A DNA stretch of 7,673 bases from Flavobacteriales bacterium (GCA_030728235.1 JANRAA010000067.1:1-7673); one strand, 5' to 3'; positions 1 to 5,761 are shown, counted from the first letter of the stretch. Translations and numbers: made by a program. Notes: a model not told the origin generated them from the sequence alone.

Positions 1-435
1 TAGTAATGCTGAGAAACTGATTGAACCAACGGTTAGTCCGAGCAAGAGCATGGGCCAGCCATTTTCGGGCACCGGACTGCTGCCGATGAAAACCACGTAA
101 ACGAACAGCGTGATAGCCGTTAGCAGCAGCATCAAAATGGTGTTGTAAATGAGTTTTGCAAGTATCAACACCTTCGGTGATACGTTCCAAAAAAGATAAA
201 GGCGCAAACCGCGACGCTGCTCCTGAAAACTCTTTCCTACTGCGCTGAAAGCCGTGAAAAGAAGAATGATCCAAAGCAAAGCGTTCCATGTCGCACCGTC
301 TTCGATGGTATGAAACGATTGATAGGCCAGATACACCGTGGCGATTGAAAACAGAGCAATACCAACGAGGGTGTGCTGCTGACGCATTTCCATGCGCGCT
401 TCATGTCTGATCATAAATGCCACCTTCGACCACAT
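1..435 (-). CDS. ccmB: Heme exporter permease CcmB, N-terminal part (cut by window edge)
   Basis: This is the first 145 codons of a membrane protein that I read as CcmB, the permease of the CcmAB ABC exporter used in cytochrome c maturation, located in the cytoplasmic membrane. The frame is open from ATG at 435 to the left edge with no stop. A short cationic N-terminus (WSKVAFMIRHEARMEMRQ) is followed by hydrophobic segments at about residues 23-41, 52-66, 89-117 and from 129 on. Hallmarks shared with Bacteroidota CcmB are the stretch WNALLWIILLFTAFSAVGKS (50-69), then SFQEQRRGLRLYLF (69-82) and PKVLILAKLIYNT (87-99). The ATG at 435 fits the family N-terminus; an internal ATG at codon 8 (414) is an alternative. 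A Bacteroidota -7 box ends only 4 bases before the ATG at 435, so either the mRNA is nearly leaderless or the later ATG is used. It is divergent from glpK. The family call is from remembered motifs, not a search. Confidence 0.85.
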   Translation of the reverse strand, partial: MWSKVAFMIRHEARMEMRQQHTLVGIALFSIATVYLAYQSFHTIEDGATWNALLWIILLFTAFSAVGKSFQEQRRGLRLYLFWNVSPKVLILAKLIYNTILMLLLTAITLFVYVVFIGSSPVPENGWPMLLLGLTVGSISFSALL

Positions 436-439
436 GCGG

Positions 440-447
440 CAAAGGTA
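440..447 (-). promoter_or_regulatory. Candidate Bacteroidota -7 promoter box for ccmB
   Basis: The minus strand reads TACCTTTG, a full match to the Bacteroidota primary sigma factor -7 consensus TAnnTTTG. It ends four bases before the ATG at 435. No clear -33 TTTG is seen at the expected distance upstream. If it is used, transcription would begin about at the start codon, giving a leaderless or near-leaderless message. Confidence 0.5.
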
Positions 448-478
448 CAATTCAAATCGCTGTTTTCTTTGTTTTCGG

Positions 479-492
479 TGTTGATAACAACA
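479..492. promoter_or_regulatory. Small inverted repeat TGTTG-ATAA-CAACA in the ccmB/glpK divergent region
   Basis: A perfect 5-bp inverted repeat with a 4-base spacer lies midway between the divergent starts of ccmB (435) and glpK (537). The position would suit an operator for a glycerol-responsive or other regulator. The match is short and could be chance, so this is only a candidate. Confidence 0.2.
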
Positions 493-512
493 GATGGTGC
501 AGTAATTATTTG
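481..512 (+). promoter_or_regulatory. Weak candidate promoter for glpK-glpD
   Basis: TTG at 481-483 and TATTTG at 507-512 lie in positions resembling the Bacteroidota -33 (TTTG) and -7 (TAnnTTTG) elements, roughly 21-25 bases apart, and the second ends about 24 bases before the glpK ATG. The -7 box is imperfect because the TA and TTTG are not correctly spaced. The inference rests mainly on the need for a plus-strand promoter in this 101-bp gap. Confidence 0.25.
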
Positions 513-536
513 AATGGGTAGTTTCTGTCTCCAACG

Positions 537-2042
537 ATGTCCTACCTTCATAATGTGAAAAGTAATTTGGTTTTAACATTGGATCAGGGAACCACCAGTT
601 CCCGAGCGCTTTTGATTCGCGGTGATGGTGCTGCAGAAGCTTCGGCTCAGTATGAATTCACGCAATATTTTCCGAAACAAGGATGGGTGGAACATGACCC
701 CAATGAAATCTGGTCTACAATTAAACATGCTATCAACGATGTATTGACCGGAATTGATGTTTCGCGTGTTAAAGCCATTGGTATAACCAATCAGCGCGAA
801 ACGACTGTGATGTGGAACCGCAAAACTGGTGAGGCAATTGGTCGGGCGATTGTGTGGCAAGATCGGCGTACAGCCAGCATGTGTGAACAACTCAAATTGC
901 AAGGGCTAGGAGAGCACGTGTACAAAACAACCGGACTCTTGATCGATGCTTATTTCTCGGCAACGAAGATGCAATGGCTCATGCAGCATCATCCAGAAGC
1001 CCAGATTCTTGCGAAACGCGATGAGCTTTGTCTCGGAACCATTGATAGCTGGCTCATTGCCAAGCTAACAGGGTCGGAACTGCACGTAACCGATGTCTCG
1101 AATGCCTCGCGCACCATGCTTTATGATATTCATCGTATGCAATGGGATCAGGTCATGCTCGATGCGTGTCAGATTCCTGAGTCGGCTCTGCCAGCGGTTA
1201 AGCCATCAATGGGCTTTTTTGGTGAAGCGCAGATAAATGGGCTCAATATTCCGATTTCTGGGGTGGCGGGAGATCAACAAGCGGCGTTGTTCGGACAACG
1301 TTGTTTTTCGCGTGGAATGGTCAAGAACACATATGGAACAGGTTGTTTCATGTTGATGAATACCGGACAAGAAGCGCCCGTATCGTCGCACGGTTTGTTG
1401 TCTACAATAGCGTGGTCAGATGGTGAGAAGGTGACATATGCTTTAGAGGGTTCGGTTTTCATTGCGGGCGCTGCTGTGCAGTGGTTGCGTGATGCCATGC
1501 AATTGATAGATAACGCCGCAGAATCTGAATATTTCGCTCTCAAAGCTGAAGAGAAAGAATATGTTTATGTCGTTCCTGCTTTTGCAGGCCTCGGCGCACC
1601 GTATTGGGATATGTATGCGCGCGGAGCAGTGTTCGGCTTGACACGCGATACTGGTAAAGAAGAAATCATTCGCGCCACATTGGAATCACTGGCTTATCAA
1701 ACGCGGGATGTTTTGGATGCCATGGTGCAAGACGCAGGTACCTCTATCCATTCGCTTTTGGTTGACGGGGGAGCAAGCGCCAACGATTTTTTGATGCAGT
1801 TTCAATCAGACATCATTCAGAGAATGGTTGTTCGTCCTAAAAATATTGAAGCAACCGCCTTGGGGGTGTCGTGGATGGCAGGCATAGGAGCAGGTTTGTG
1901 GACCATGAAAGACATTGGAGCATTGCATATAAACCATCAAAATTTCAAACCGAAGATGGAGCAAGGGCTGGCGGATAAAAGATATGCAGGATGGCAGAAA
2001 GCAGTAAAACGGACAATGCATTGGGTAGATGATGAACCGTGA
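537..2042 (+). CDS. glpK: Glycerol kinase GlpK
   Basis: Cytoplasmic FGGY-family kinase that transfers phosphate from ATP to glycerol, giving sn-glycerol 3-phosphate for the GlpD encoded next. At 501 residues it has the normal family length. Visible motifs are the N-terminal phosphate-binding DQGTTSSR (16-23), the glycerol-contact TNQRETT (84-90, with R87 and E88), WQDRR (107-111), DAYFSATK (137-144, Y139), the catalytic GDQQAALFGQ (245-254, D246 as general base), YGTGCF (266-271), PYWD (355-358) and the C-terminal ATP-site DGGAS (410-414). ATG at 537 gives about 10 residues before the conserved core; GTG at 555 is a second possible start, and no strong Shine-Dalgarno sequence decides between them. 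The loop before the catalytic Asp (NGLNIPISG) lacks the GKGGTRIP that binds fructose 1,6-bisphosphate in E. coli, and the HPr-phosphorylated His of Gram-positive GlpK is replaced in GFFGE. These classical controls are therefore probably absent (inference). Confidence 0.97.
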   Translation: MSYLHNVKSNLVLTLDQGTTSSRALLIRGDGAAEASAQYEFTQYFPKQGWVEHDPNEIWSTIKHAINDVLTGIDVSRVKAIGITNQRETTVMWNRKTGEAIGRAIVWQDRRTASMCEQLKLQGLGEHVYKTTGLLIDAYFSATKMQWLMQHHPEAQILAKRDELCLGTIDSWLIAKLTGSELHVTDVSNASRTMLYDIHRMQWDQVMLDACQIPESALPAVKPSMGFFGEAQINGLNIPISGVAGDQQAALFGQRCFSRGMVKNTYGTGCFMLMNTGQEAPVSSHGLLSTIAWSDGEKVTYALEGSVFIAGAAVQWLRDAMQLIDNAAESEYFALKAEEKEYVYVVPAFAGLGAPYWDMYARGAVFGLTRDTGKEEIIRATLESLAYQTRDVLDAMVQDAGTSIHSLLVDGGASANDFLMQFQSDIIQRMVVRPKNIEATALGVSWMAGIGAGLWTMKDIGALHINHQNFKPKMEQGLADKRYAGWQKAVKRTMHWVDDEP

Positions 2043-3648
2043 ACAGAACCTCAAGGAACTAGAAAGTAAGGCGTTCGATCTCTTGGTAGTAGGAGGTGGG
2101 ATAACCGGCGCTGGCATTGCCTTGGATGCTGTGTTGCGCGGAATGAAAGTCGCTTTGGTTGAGCGTCAAGATTTTGCAGCAGGCACTAGCTCGAGGTCGA
2201 CGAAGCTCATTCATGGAGGGTTGCGCTATTTGGCACAAGCAGATTTCGGTTTGGTATATGAGGTAGGCCGAGAGCGGCGAATTGTCCATGCATTGGCCCC
2301 TCATTTGGTGCATCCTGACCGCATGCTCTTACCTCTTGTCGAGAAAGGGAATTACGGTTATTGGCTCACATTGTTGGGGTTGAGCGTGTATGATTTACTT
2401 GCAGGCGTCAATAAAAACGACAGAAAAAGAATGCTGTCTAAGAATGAAACCATGCGCTTAGAACCCCTGTTGCGGACTGATATTTTGAGGGGTGCAGGTT
2501 TTTATGCCGAATACAGAACCGATGATGCGAGGTTAACTCATGCCGTATTGATGACGGCCGCCAAACACGGCGCAGTGGTGGCGAACTACACCGCTGTTGA
2601 AGGATTTATATACGACAACCAAAAGATTACGGGAGTGGAGGCAGTGGATGAGGTTTCGGGACGTAAATTCAATGTTTCATCGAGGCATATTGTGGGTGCT
2701 GCTGGTCCGTGGACCGATGAGCTGCGTCGAAAAGATGAAAGTCAATCGAAATCTATTATCAGACATACCAAAGGAGTCCACTTGGTAATAGCCCGGGAGA
2801 AGTTGCCTGTTCAACACACGGTATACTTCGATAATTACGATGGGCGTATGCTGTTCGCCATACCCCGTGATGAAAAAGTTTATCTCGGAACTACAGACAC
2901 GCCTTATTCAGGAGAGCTGACCGATCCAAAAGTCACTCTTCAAGACGCAGAGTATGTTTTGGAAGCAGTAAATGCTATGTTTCCTATGGCTCGCCTTAGC
3001 AAGGCGGATGTTGAGTCTTCGTGGGCCGGGATACGTCCGCTTATTGAACAGTCAGGTAAGTCGGCCACGGCAGTAAGCCGGAAAGATGAGGTGTATGAAT
3101 CAGATAGTGGATTGATTGTAATTGCCGGGGGGAAGTTGACAGGATATCGCAAGATGGCAGAGCGGGTAGTTGACCGTGTGGCGAATAAGCTTGGTAACAA
3201 AAAGTCATCAACCACAGAGAAAGTTCAATTGGAAGGTGCAGGATATATCAATTACAACGCGGTAGAGAATCACATCAATCTTCTGATGGAGCGATGGGGA
3301 CATATCATTTTGAATCAAAAGACAGCTACTTATCTCGTGCATACTTACGGACGGGCAGCAGATGGTATTTTGGAATTATTGCCAGAATCGGGCACGAATG
3401 AAGAGAAACTTTTGTCGGCAGAAGTGCAGTATTGCGTAAGAAATGAAATGGTTGTAACGGCCAGAGATTTTTATGAGCGTCGCACTGCCAGATTGTTTTT
3501 TGATATAGGTAGTTTAAAGTCGAATGGTGACTTTATTCTCAGCGCTTTAGCGAGAGAATTGGGTTGGGATGATGGTAAGATTTCGAGAGAAGCAGCAAAT
3601 TTAGCGAAGGAGATTCATCGCGTCACTTCTTTTTCGGTTGGTGAATAA
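2029..3648 (+). CDS. glpD: Glycerol-3-phosphate dehydrogenase GlpD (FAD-dependent)
   Basis: Membrane-associated flavoprotein of the DAO family. It oxidises sn-glycerol 3-phosphate to dihydroxyacetone phosphate and passes electrons to the quinone pool. At 539 residues it is close to the Gram-positive-type GlpD length. The N-terminal Rossmann FAD site is VVGGGITGAGIALDA (20-34) with the acidic residue ending the second strand in VALVERQDF (E45). It is followed by TSSRSTKLIHGGLRYL (53-68), VGAAGPWTD (222-230), GRMLFAIPR (272-280), LGTTDTPY (286-293) and the C-terminal FAD-contact IAGGKLTGYRKMAE (365-378). A DAO_C-type C-terminal domain runs from about 400, including YCVRNEMVVTARDFYERRTA (468-487). 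Tandem ATG codons at 2029 and 2032 both lie inside the glpK coding end, so the genes overlap by 14 or 11 bases and translation is likely coupled. The 3' end overlaps the convergent exonuclease gene by 26 bases. It has no obvious signal peptide. Confidence 0.97.
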   Translation: MMNREQNLKELESKAFDLLVVGGGITGAGIALDAVLRGMKVALVERQDFAAGTSSRSTKLIHGGLRYLAQADFGLVYEVGRERRIVHALAPHLVHPDRMLLPLVEKGNYGYWLTLLGLSVYDLLAGVNKNDRKRMLSKNETMRLEPLLRTDILRGAGFYAEYRTDDARLTHAVLMTAAKHGAVVANYTAVEGFIYDNQKITGVEAVDEVSGRKFNVSSRHIVGAAGPWTDELRRKDESQSKSIIRHTKGVHLVIAREKLPVQHTVYFDNYDGRMLFAIPRDEKVYLGTTDTPYSGELTDPKVTLQDAEYVLEAVNAMFPMARLSKADVESSWAGIRPLIEQSGKSATAVSRKDEVYESDSGLIVIAGGKLTGYRKMAERVVDRVANKLGNKKSSTTEKVQLEGAGYINYNAVENHINLLMERWGHIILNQKTATYLVHTYGRAADGILELLPESGTNEEKLLSAEVQYCVRNEMVVTARDFYERRTARLFFDIGSLKSNGDFILSALARELGWDDGKISREAANLAKEIHRVTSFSVGE

Positions 3649-4237
3649 AATCCCAGTCTTCAAAGTGCATAGTTAGAATGCGGGCAGTGTTTATTGCATC
3701 GGCGATAGCCCTGTGCTTTGACCCTTCAAATTGCAGTCCACCATATTCCAATGCCGTTGAAACCCCGACAGGCTCGCGCAATTTCAAAAGTCGGGCATGG
3801 GCTTCTTTCAAACAGAAGTGCTGATTTGTCCATGAAAGTTGCATTTCATGAATTTCAGCATCCATTTTCAGTTGTTTCAAATCGTAGTCTCCCCAGCTTA
3901 ACAGCACCACATCGTTTTTATCCGATTGCAACCAATCTTCGAAATTCCACATCACTTCTTGAAAGTCAGGAGCTGGATCGATGTCTGCTTGCGTTATCGA
4001 CGTAAGTTGTGTGCAAAACGACGATAGTTTTGGATTTTGTTTGGGCTTGATAAAAGAATTAAAGCTACTAATGATTTCACCGTAGGCATTGACTTTCGAA
4101 GCACCGATTTCAATAATTTCTTGACGCGGGGGTTTGTGAAGTCTCCAACACGTGGCTTCAAGATCAAAAACAATGTACGACGGTTCCTTTTGCACAGCTT
4201 TAAATAATCGCGGGCAAAGGTCTGTCAATAAAATCAA
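3623..4237 (-). CDS. DEDDh-family 3'-5' exonuclease (ERI1/KapD-like)
   Basis: Predicted cytoplasmic 3'-5' exonuclease of the RNase T/DnaQ fold, closest in motif style to the ERI1/KapD branch that acts on RNA or single-stranded ends. The substrate here is unknown. All catalytic residues are visible: ExoI FDLEATCW (D25, E27), ExoII in SWGDYDLKQL (D119), and ExoIII HRAIADAINTA with the His-x4-Asp pair (H175, D180). The protein is 204 residues, a single domain with nothing fused. No ATG precedes the fold. TTG at 4237 overlaps the upstream stop codon (TTGA) and would couple translation to the upstream gene; GTG at 4195 is a second choice and would give a start nearer to ExoI, as in typical family members. 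It is the distal gene of a two-gene unit with the pRiA4b ORF-3-like gene. Its last 26 bases are antisense to the end of glpD, so no room exists for a separate terminator between the two. Confidence 0.88.
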   Translation of the reverse strand: MILLTDLCPRLFKAVQKEPSYIVFDLEATCWRLHKPPRQEIIEIGASKVNAYGEIISSFNSFIKPKQNPKLSSFCTQLTSITQADIDPAPDFQEVMWNFEDWLQSDKNDVVLLSWGDYDLKQLKMDAEIHEMQLSWTNQHFCLKEAHARLLKLREPVGVSTALEYGGLQFEGSKHRAIADAINTARILTMHFEDWDFIHQPKKK

Positions 4238-4812
4238 TAAAGGAAATCCTCATCGAGGGAGTCGATATAATTGTCGATGTCCTCGAGGTCTTCATTCGTA
4301 AATTCAAGTTCAAAATCTTCCGGGTCATATTCGCCGCCGTACCAATCTATCTTTTCTTCATATTCAGGAAGTTTCGGATTGGAAATGATTTTGATGAATT
4401 CGAGGTAGCCGGGCAGTCCGCCAACATCTTCTGGTGGACAAGCACGCGCGCCGCCAAGGCAATGAGGGATGCTCACTTCGAGCGACGCTGCATCGTGGAT
4501 TTTTTCGAGGACGATACGGTGTGTCCAATCGTCACCGAAATCATAGACATAAATGATACGATCACCTTCCTTTCGCATGATAGAAGAAAGTATGACATCT
4601 TCATCTTCCATAAAATCTTCTTCTTCAAGAAAATCTATTTGGGTGATTTTATCTTCACCATCATCGAAATAGTAAAGGTGTCTATTCTCCCATCCCATAG
4701 TTAATTGTATGGTGTGGTGGACATTACGCATGTTAGTAGATGCGTCGATCAGGATGCGTCTCCAAATGGTAGGGGCAGCGCCATCCAATTCAATCAATAG
4801 TTGGTAAACCAT
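4234..4812 (-). CDS. pRiA4b ORF-3-like (IS1096 TnpR-like passenger) family protein
   Basis: This 192-residue acidic protein has the layout of the Plasmid pRiA4b ORF-3-like family (Pfam PRiA4_ORF3), whose biochemical role is not established. Visible hallmarks are APTIWRRILI (13-22), the helix VHHTIQLTMGWENRHLYYF (31-49), YVYDFGDDWTHRIVLEK (88-104) and CLGGARACPPEDVGG (118-132), followed by YDPEDFELE (162-170). The middle insert EEEDFMEDEDV (63-73) and the C-terminal tail (162-192) are strongly acidic. The family is often annotated after transposon passengers, but no transposase, terminal repeat or recombinase gene is seen here, so it should not be called a resolvase. ATG at 4812 is the first in-frame start and sits 12 bases after a possible promoter box. 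Its stop TGA overlaps the TTG start of the exonuclease, which suggests co-transcription and coupled translation. Confidence 0.85.
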   Translation of the reverse strand: MVYQLLIELDGAAPTIWRRILIDASTNMRNVHHTIQLTMGWENRHLYYFDDGEDKITQIDFLEEEDFMEDEDVILSSIMRKEGDRIIYVYDFGDDWTHRIVLEKIHDAASLEVSIPHCLGGARACPPEDVGGLPGYLEFIKIISNPKLPEYEEKIDWYGGEYDPEDFELEFTNEDLEDIDNYIDSLDEDFLY

Positions 4813-4824
4813 GACGGTGAATCA

Positions 4825-4833
4825 CAAAGTATA
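4825..4833 (-). promoter_or_regulatory. Weak candidate -7 box for the ORF-3-like/exonuclease unit
   Basis: The minus strand reads TATACTTTG, one base longer in spacing than the Bacteroidota TAnnTTTG consensus, and ends 12 bases before the ATG at 4812. No convincing -33 TTTG is seen. The position is right for a promoter but the match is imperfect. Confidence 0.3.
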
Positions 4834-5044
4834 AGGTACGGTGAACTAGTGAGTAAATGCATCGGTATTTGATGCGTGGATTTCAGAGATGTCGATAGCA
4901 CGATCGTAAAAAATTTCTCTCTTATTCTTACGAAGGTAATGAAAGTTTCAATGTGAGGAATAAAAGTGGGTTTTTGGGGGATGTTTTTTTTTGTTCAAAT
5001 GGCCTTACAACGGAATTTAGTTTGATCAATAGTATGGTTAATTT

Positions 5045-5093
5045 GTTTTCCGCAATTGTACAGTAATGATCCAACTGTACAATTGCGGAAAAC
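5045..5093. repeat. Perfect 20-bp inverted repeat with 9-base loop
   Basis: GTTTTCCGCAATTGTACAGT at 5045-5064 is the exact reverse complement of ACTGTACAATTGCGGAAAAC at 5074-5093, separated by AATGATCCA. Every one of the 20 positions pairs, so RNA or single-stranded DNA from either strand could form a long hairpin. Neither side is followed by a T-tract (5094 onward reads GATTTGTGAG on plus; the minus side reads AAATTAACC), which argues against an intrinsic terminator. Each arm contains the self-complementary hexamer TGTACA and the block GCGGAAAAC. A protein-binding operator, a recombinase site or the tip of a small mobile element are all possible. Confidence 0.95.
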
Positions 5094-5184
5094 GATTTGT
5101 GAGTCGTTAAATTTGTTTTAACTATATGAAAAACAAGTGATTGTGTTCGAAAAGAAAAATCATTTTAAAATCGCGGTAAAAAAA

Positions 5185-5204
5185 ACTGTACAAAAGCGGA
5201 AAAC
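5185..5204 (+). repeat. Third copy of the 20-mer (18/20 identical), direct to the right arm
   Basis: ACTGTACAAAAGCGGAAAAC matches the right arm at 5074-5093 except for TT changed to AA at its tenth and eleventh bases, and starts 111 bases later. It ends 14 bases beyond the lipocalin stop codon (minus strand), so it lies in that gene's 3' untranslated region. It is bracketed by a short CGGTA (5174-5178) and TACCG (5210-5214) inverted pair and preceded by a run of eight A. The conserved ends and changed centre suggest that two separate blocks, ACTGTACAA and GCGGAAAAC, are what is being kept. Confidence 0.9.
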
Positions 5205-5218
5205 AAAAATACCGTTAA

Positions 5219-5728
5219 TCAGCAGTCGTGTTTGATCCATTCAATTCTACCAATATCAAACCCCAATTCCTCAGCTTTATCTAAAAACCGCTTTCTCAAA
5301 TCTTCTGCTATGGTTTGCTCTCTGCATAAAATCCACAGGTAATCTAAATCAGGAGAGCCAACCAAAGCCGCGCTGTAATTTTCATCTAAATCTAAAATCA
5401 AATAGTCTCCATTAAAAGGCCAGAAGAATTGCACTTTCAAAGCGCCAGTCTGAGCAGGGTCTGGAGCCCAAGCATGACCCTCAGATTCACTTTTCTTCCC
5501 TTCACTGTTTTGTCCGGCATTTAAAACTTTGACATCGCCATCTTCTCGAATGCTGTATGTTGCAGTTACACAATGTAATCCGCGCTCGAAACGATTCGGA
5601 AATCTTCCGATTTCATACCATTTCCCCATATATTTTTGAAGGTCAACATTTTGAACTACGGGTAGTTTTCTCTCGGTGCCTCCGCAAGAAAACAAGAATA
5701 AGAGTAAGATAATAGCACTGTGTTTCAT
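5219..5728 (-). CDS. Blc-type bacterial lipocalin, predicted lipoprotein
   Basis: A 169-residue lipocalin of the Blc/apolipoprotein D-like group, expected to bind lipids or other small hydrophobic ligands at the outer membrane. The N-terminus MKHSAIILLLFLFSC is a short signal peptide ending in a lipobox-like LFSC, with Cys15 as the likely lipidated residue; Phe at -2 is not typical of enterobacterial lipoboxes but is tolerable in this phylum (inference). The lipocalin signature is YMGKWYEIGRFPNRFERG (33-50, invariant G35 and W37), followed by TATYSIREDG (55-64), then YLILDLDENYSAALVGSP (109-126) and DLDYLWILCREQTI (127-140), which closely parallels the strand region of E. coli Blc. Two further cysteines at 53 and 135 could pair, and the protein ends in Cys169. 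ATG at 5728 is favoured because it begins a proper signal peptide. The gene is divergent from the response regulator, with 69 bases between starts. Confidence 0.92.
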   Translation of the reverse strand: MKHSAIILLLFLFSCGGTERKLPVVQNVDLQKYMGKWYEIGRFPNRFERGLHCVTATYSIREDGDVKVLNAGQNSEGKKSESEGHAWAPDPAQTGALKVQFFWPFNGDYLILDLDENYSAALVGSPDLDYLWILCREQTIAEDLRKRFLDKAEELGFDIGRIEWIKHDC

Positions 5729-5749
5729 TGTGTCAAGTTAGTCATAATG

Positions 5750-5761
5750 GGGCAGATGCCC
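5750..5761. promoter_or_regulatory. Inverted repeat GGGCA-GA-TGCCC between lipocalin and regulator starts
   Basis: A perfect 5-bp GC-rich inverted repeat with a 2-base spacer sits in the 69-bp divergent region, 22 bases upstream of the lipocalin start and 37 bases upstream of the regulator start. It stands out against AT-rich surroundings and its spacing is suited to a dimeric DNA-binding protein, perhaps the NarL-type regulator encoded alongside. No experimental or comparative support is available from the window. Confidence 0.3.

Larger units (their letters stand above)
5045..5204. mobile_element. Possible 160-bp MITE-like non-coding element with 20-bp imperfect ends
   Basis: The outer copies of the 20-mer face each other: the left end begins GTTTTCCGC and the right end finishes GCGGAAAAC, so the stretch has 18/20 matching terminal inverted repeats and no coding content. 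An internal copy is present at 5074-5093. I do not see a clean target-site duplication directly flanking the ends, which weakens the transposon reading. This is a hypothesis built on the repeat geometry alone. Confidence 0.25.
4813..5218. other. 406-bp gene-free AT-rich interval
   Basis: No open frame of useful length lies on either strand here. The interval separates two minus-strand genes: it follows the lipocalin stop (5219) and precedes the ORF-3-like start (4812). The right half contains the three-copy 20-mer repeat described separately. The left half (4834-5040) shows only minor items: a 5-bp hairpin GCATC/GATGC (4859-4863 and 4871-4875), a 6-bp TCGTAA/TTACGA inverted repeat around 4905-4935, and homopolymer runs including nine T at 4984-4992. 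No classical intrinsic terminator for the lipocalin gene is visible. Confidence 0.8.

Noticed and set aside
573..902. Minus-strand open frame inside glpK
   Set aside because: It overlaps the conserved kinase N-terminus in antisense and has no family resemblance.
3718..4005. Plus-strand open frame inside the exonuclease gene
   Set aside because: It lies wholly antisense to a gene with complete catalytic motifs and shows no recognisable domain.
4462..4704. Plus-strand open frame inside the ORF-3-like gene
   Set aside because: It is an antisense shadow of the acidic codon-rich region, with no domain features.
4234..4812. Resolvase or transposase of an IS1096-type element
   Set aside because: The family label is historical; there is no catalytic recombinase motif, transposase gene or element end around it.
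4859..4875. GCATC/GATGC hairpin as a regulatory RNA element
   Set aside because: Only five pairs with a 7-base loop; easily produced by chance and not linked to a known riboswitch form.
4984..4992. Nine-T tract as a phase-variation switch
   Set aside because: It lies in no reading frame and is not placed between promoter elements that I can identify; homopolymers are common in AT-rich gaps.
5045..5093. Intrinsic transcription terminator
   Set aside because: The stem is long, but there is no T-tract on either strand directly after it, and the stem is not GC-rich near the loop.
5045..5204. CRISPR array or integron attC array
   Set aside because: There are only three copies in mixed orientation with unequal spacing (9 and 91 bases), no cas or integrase gene, and the arms do not fit the GTTRRRY core layout.
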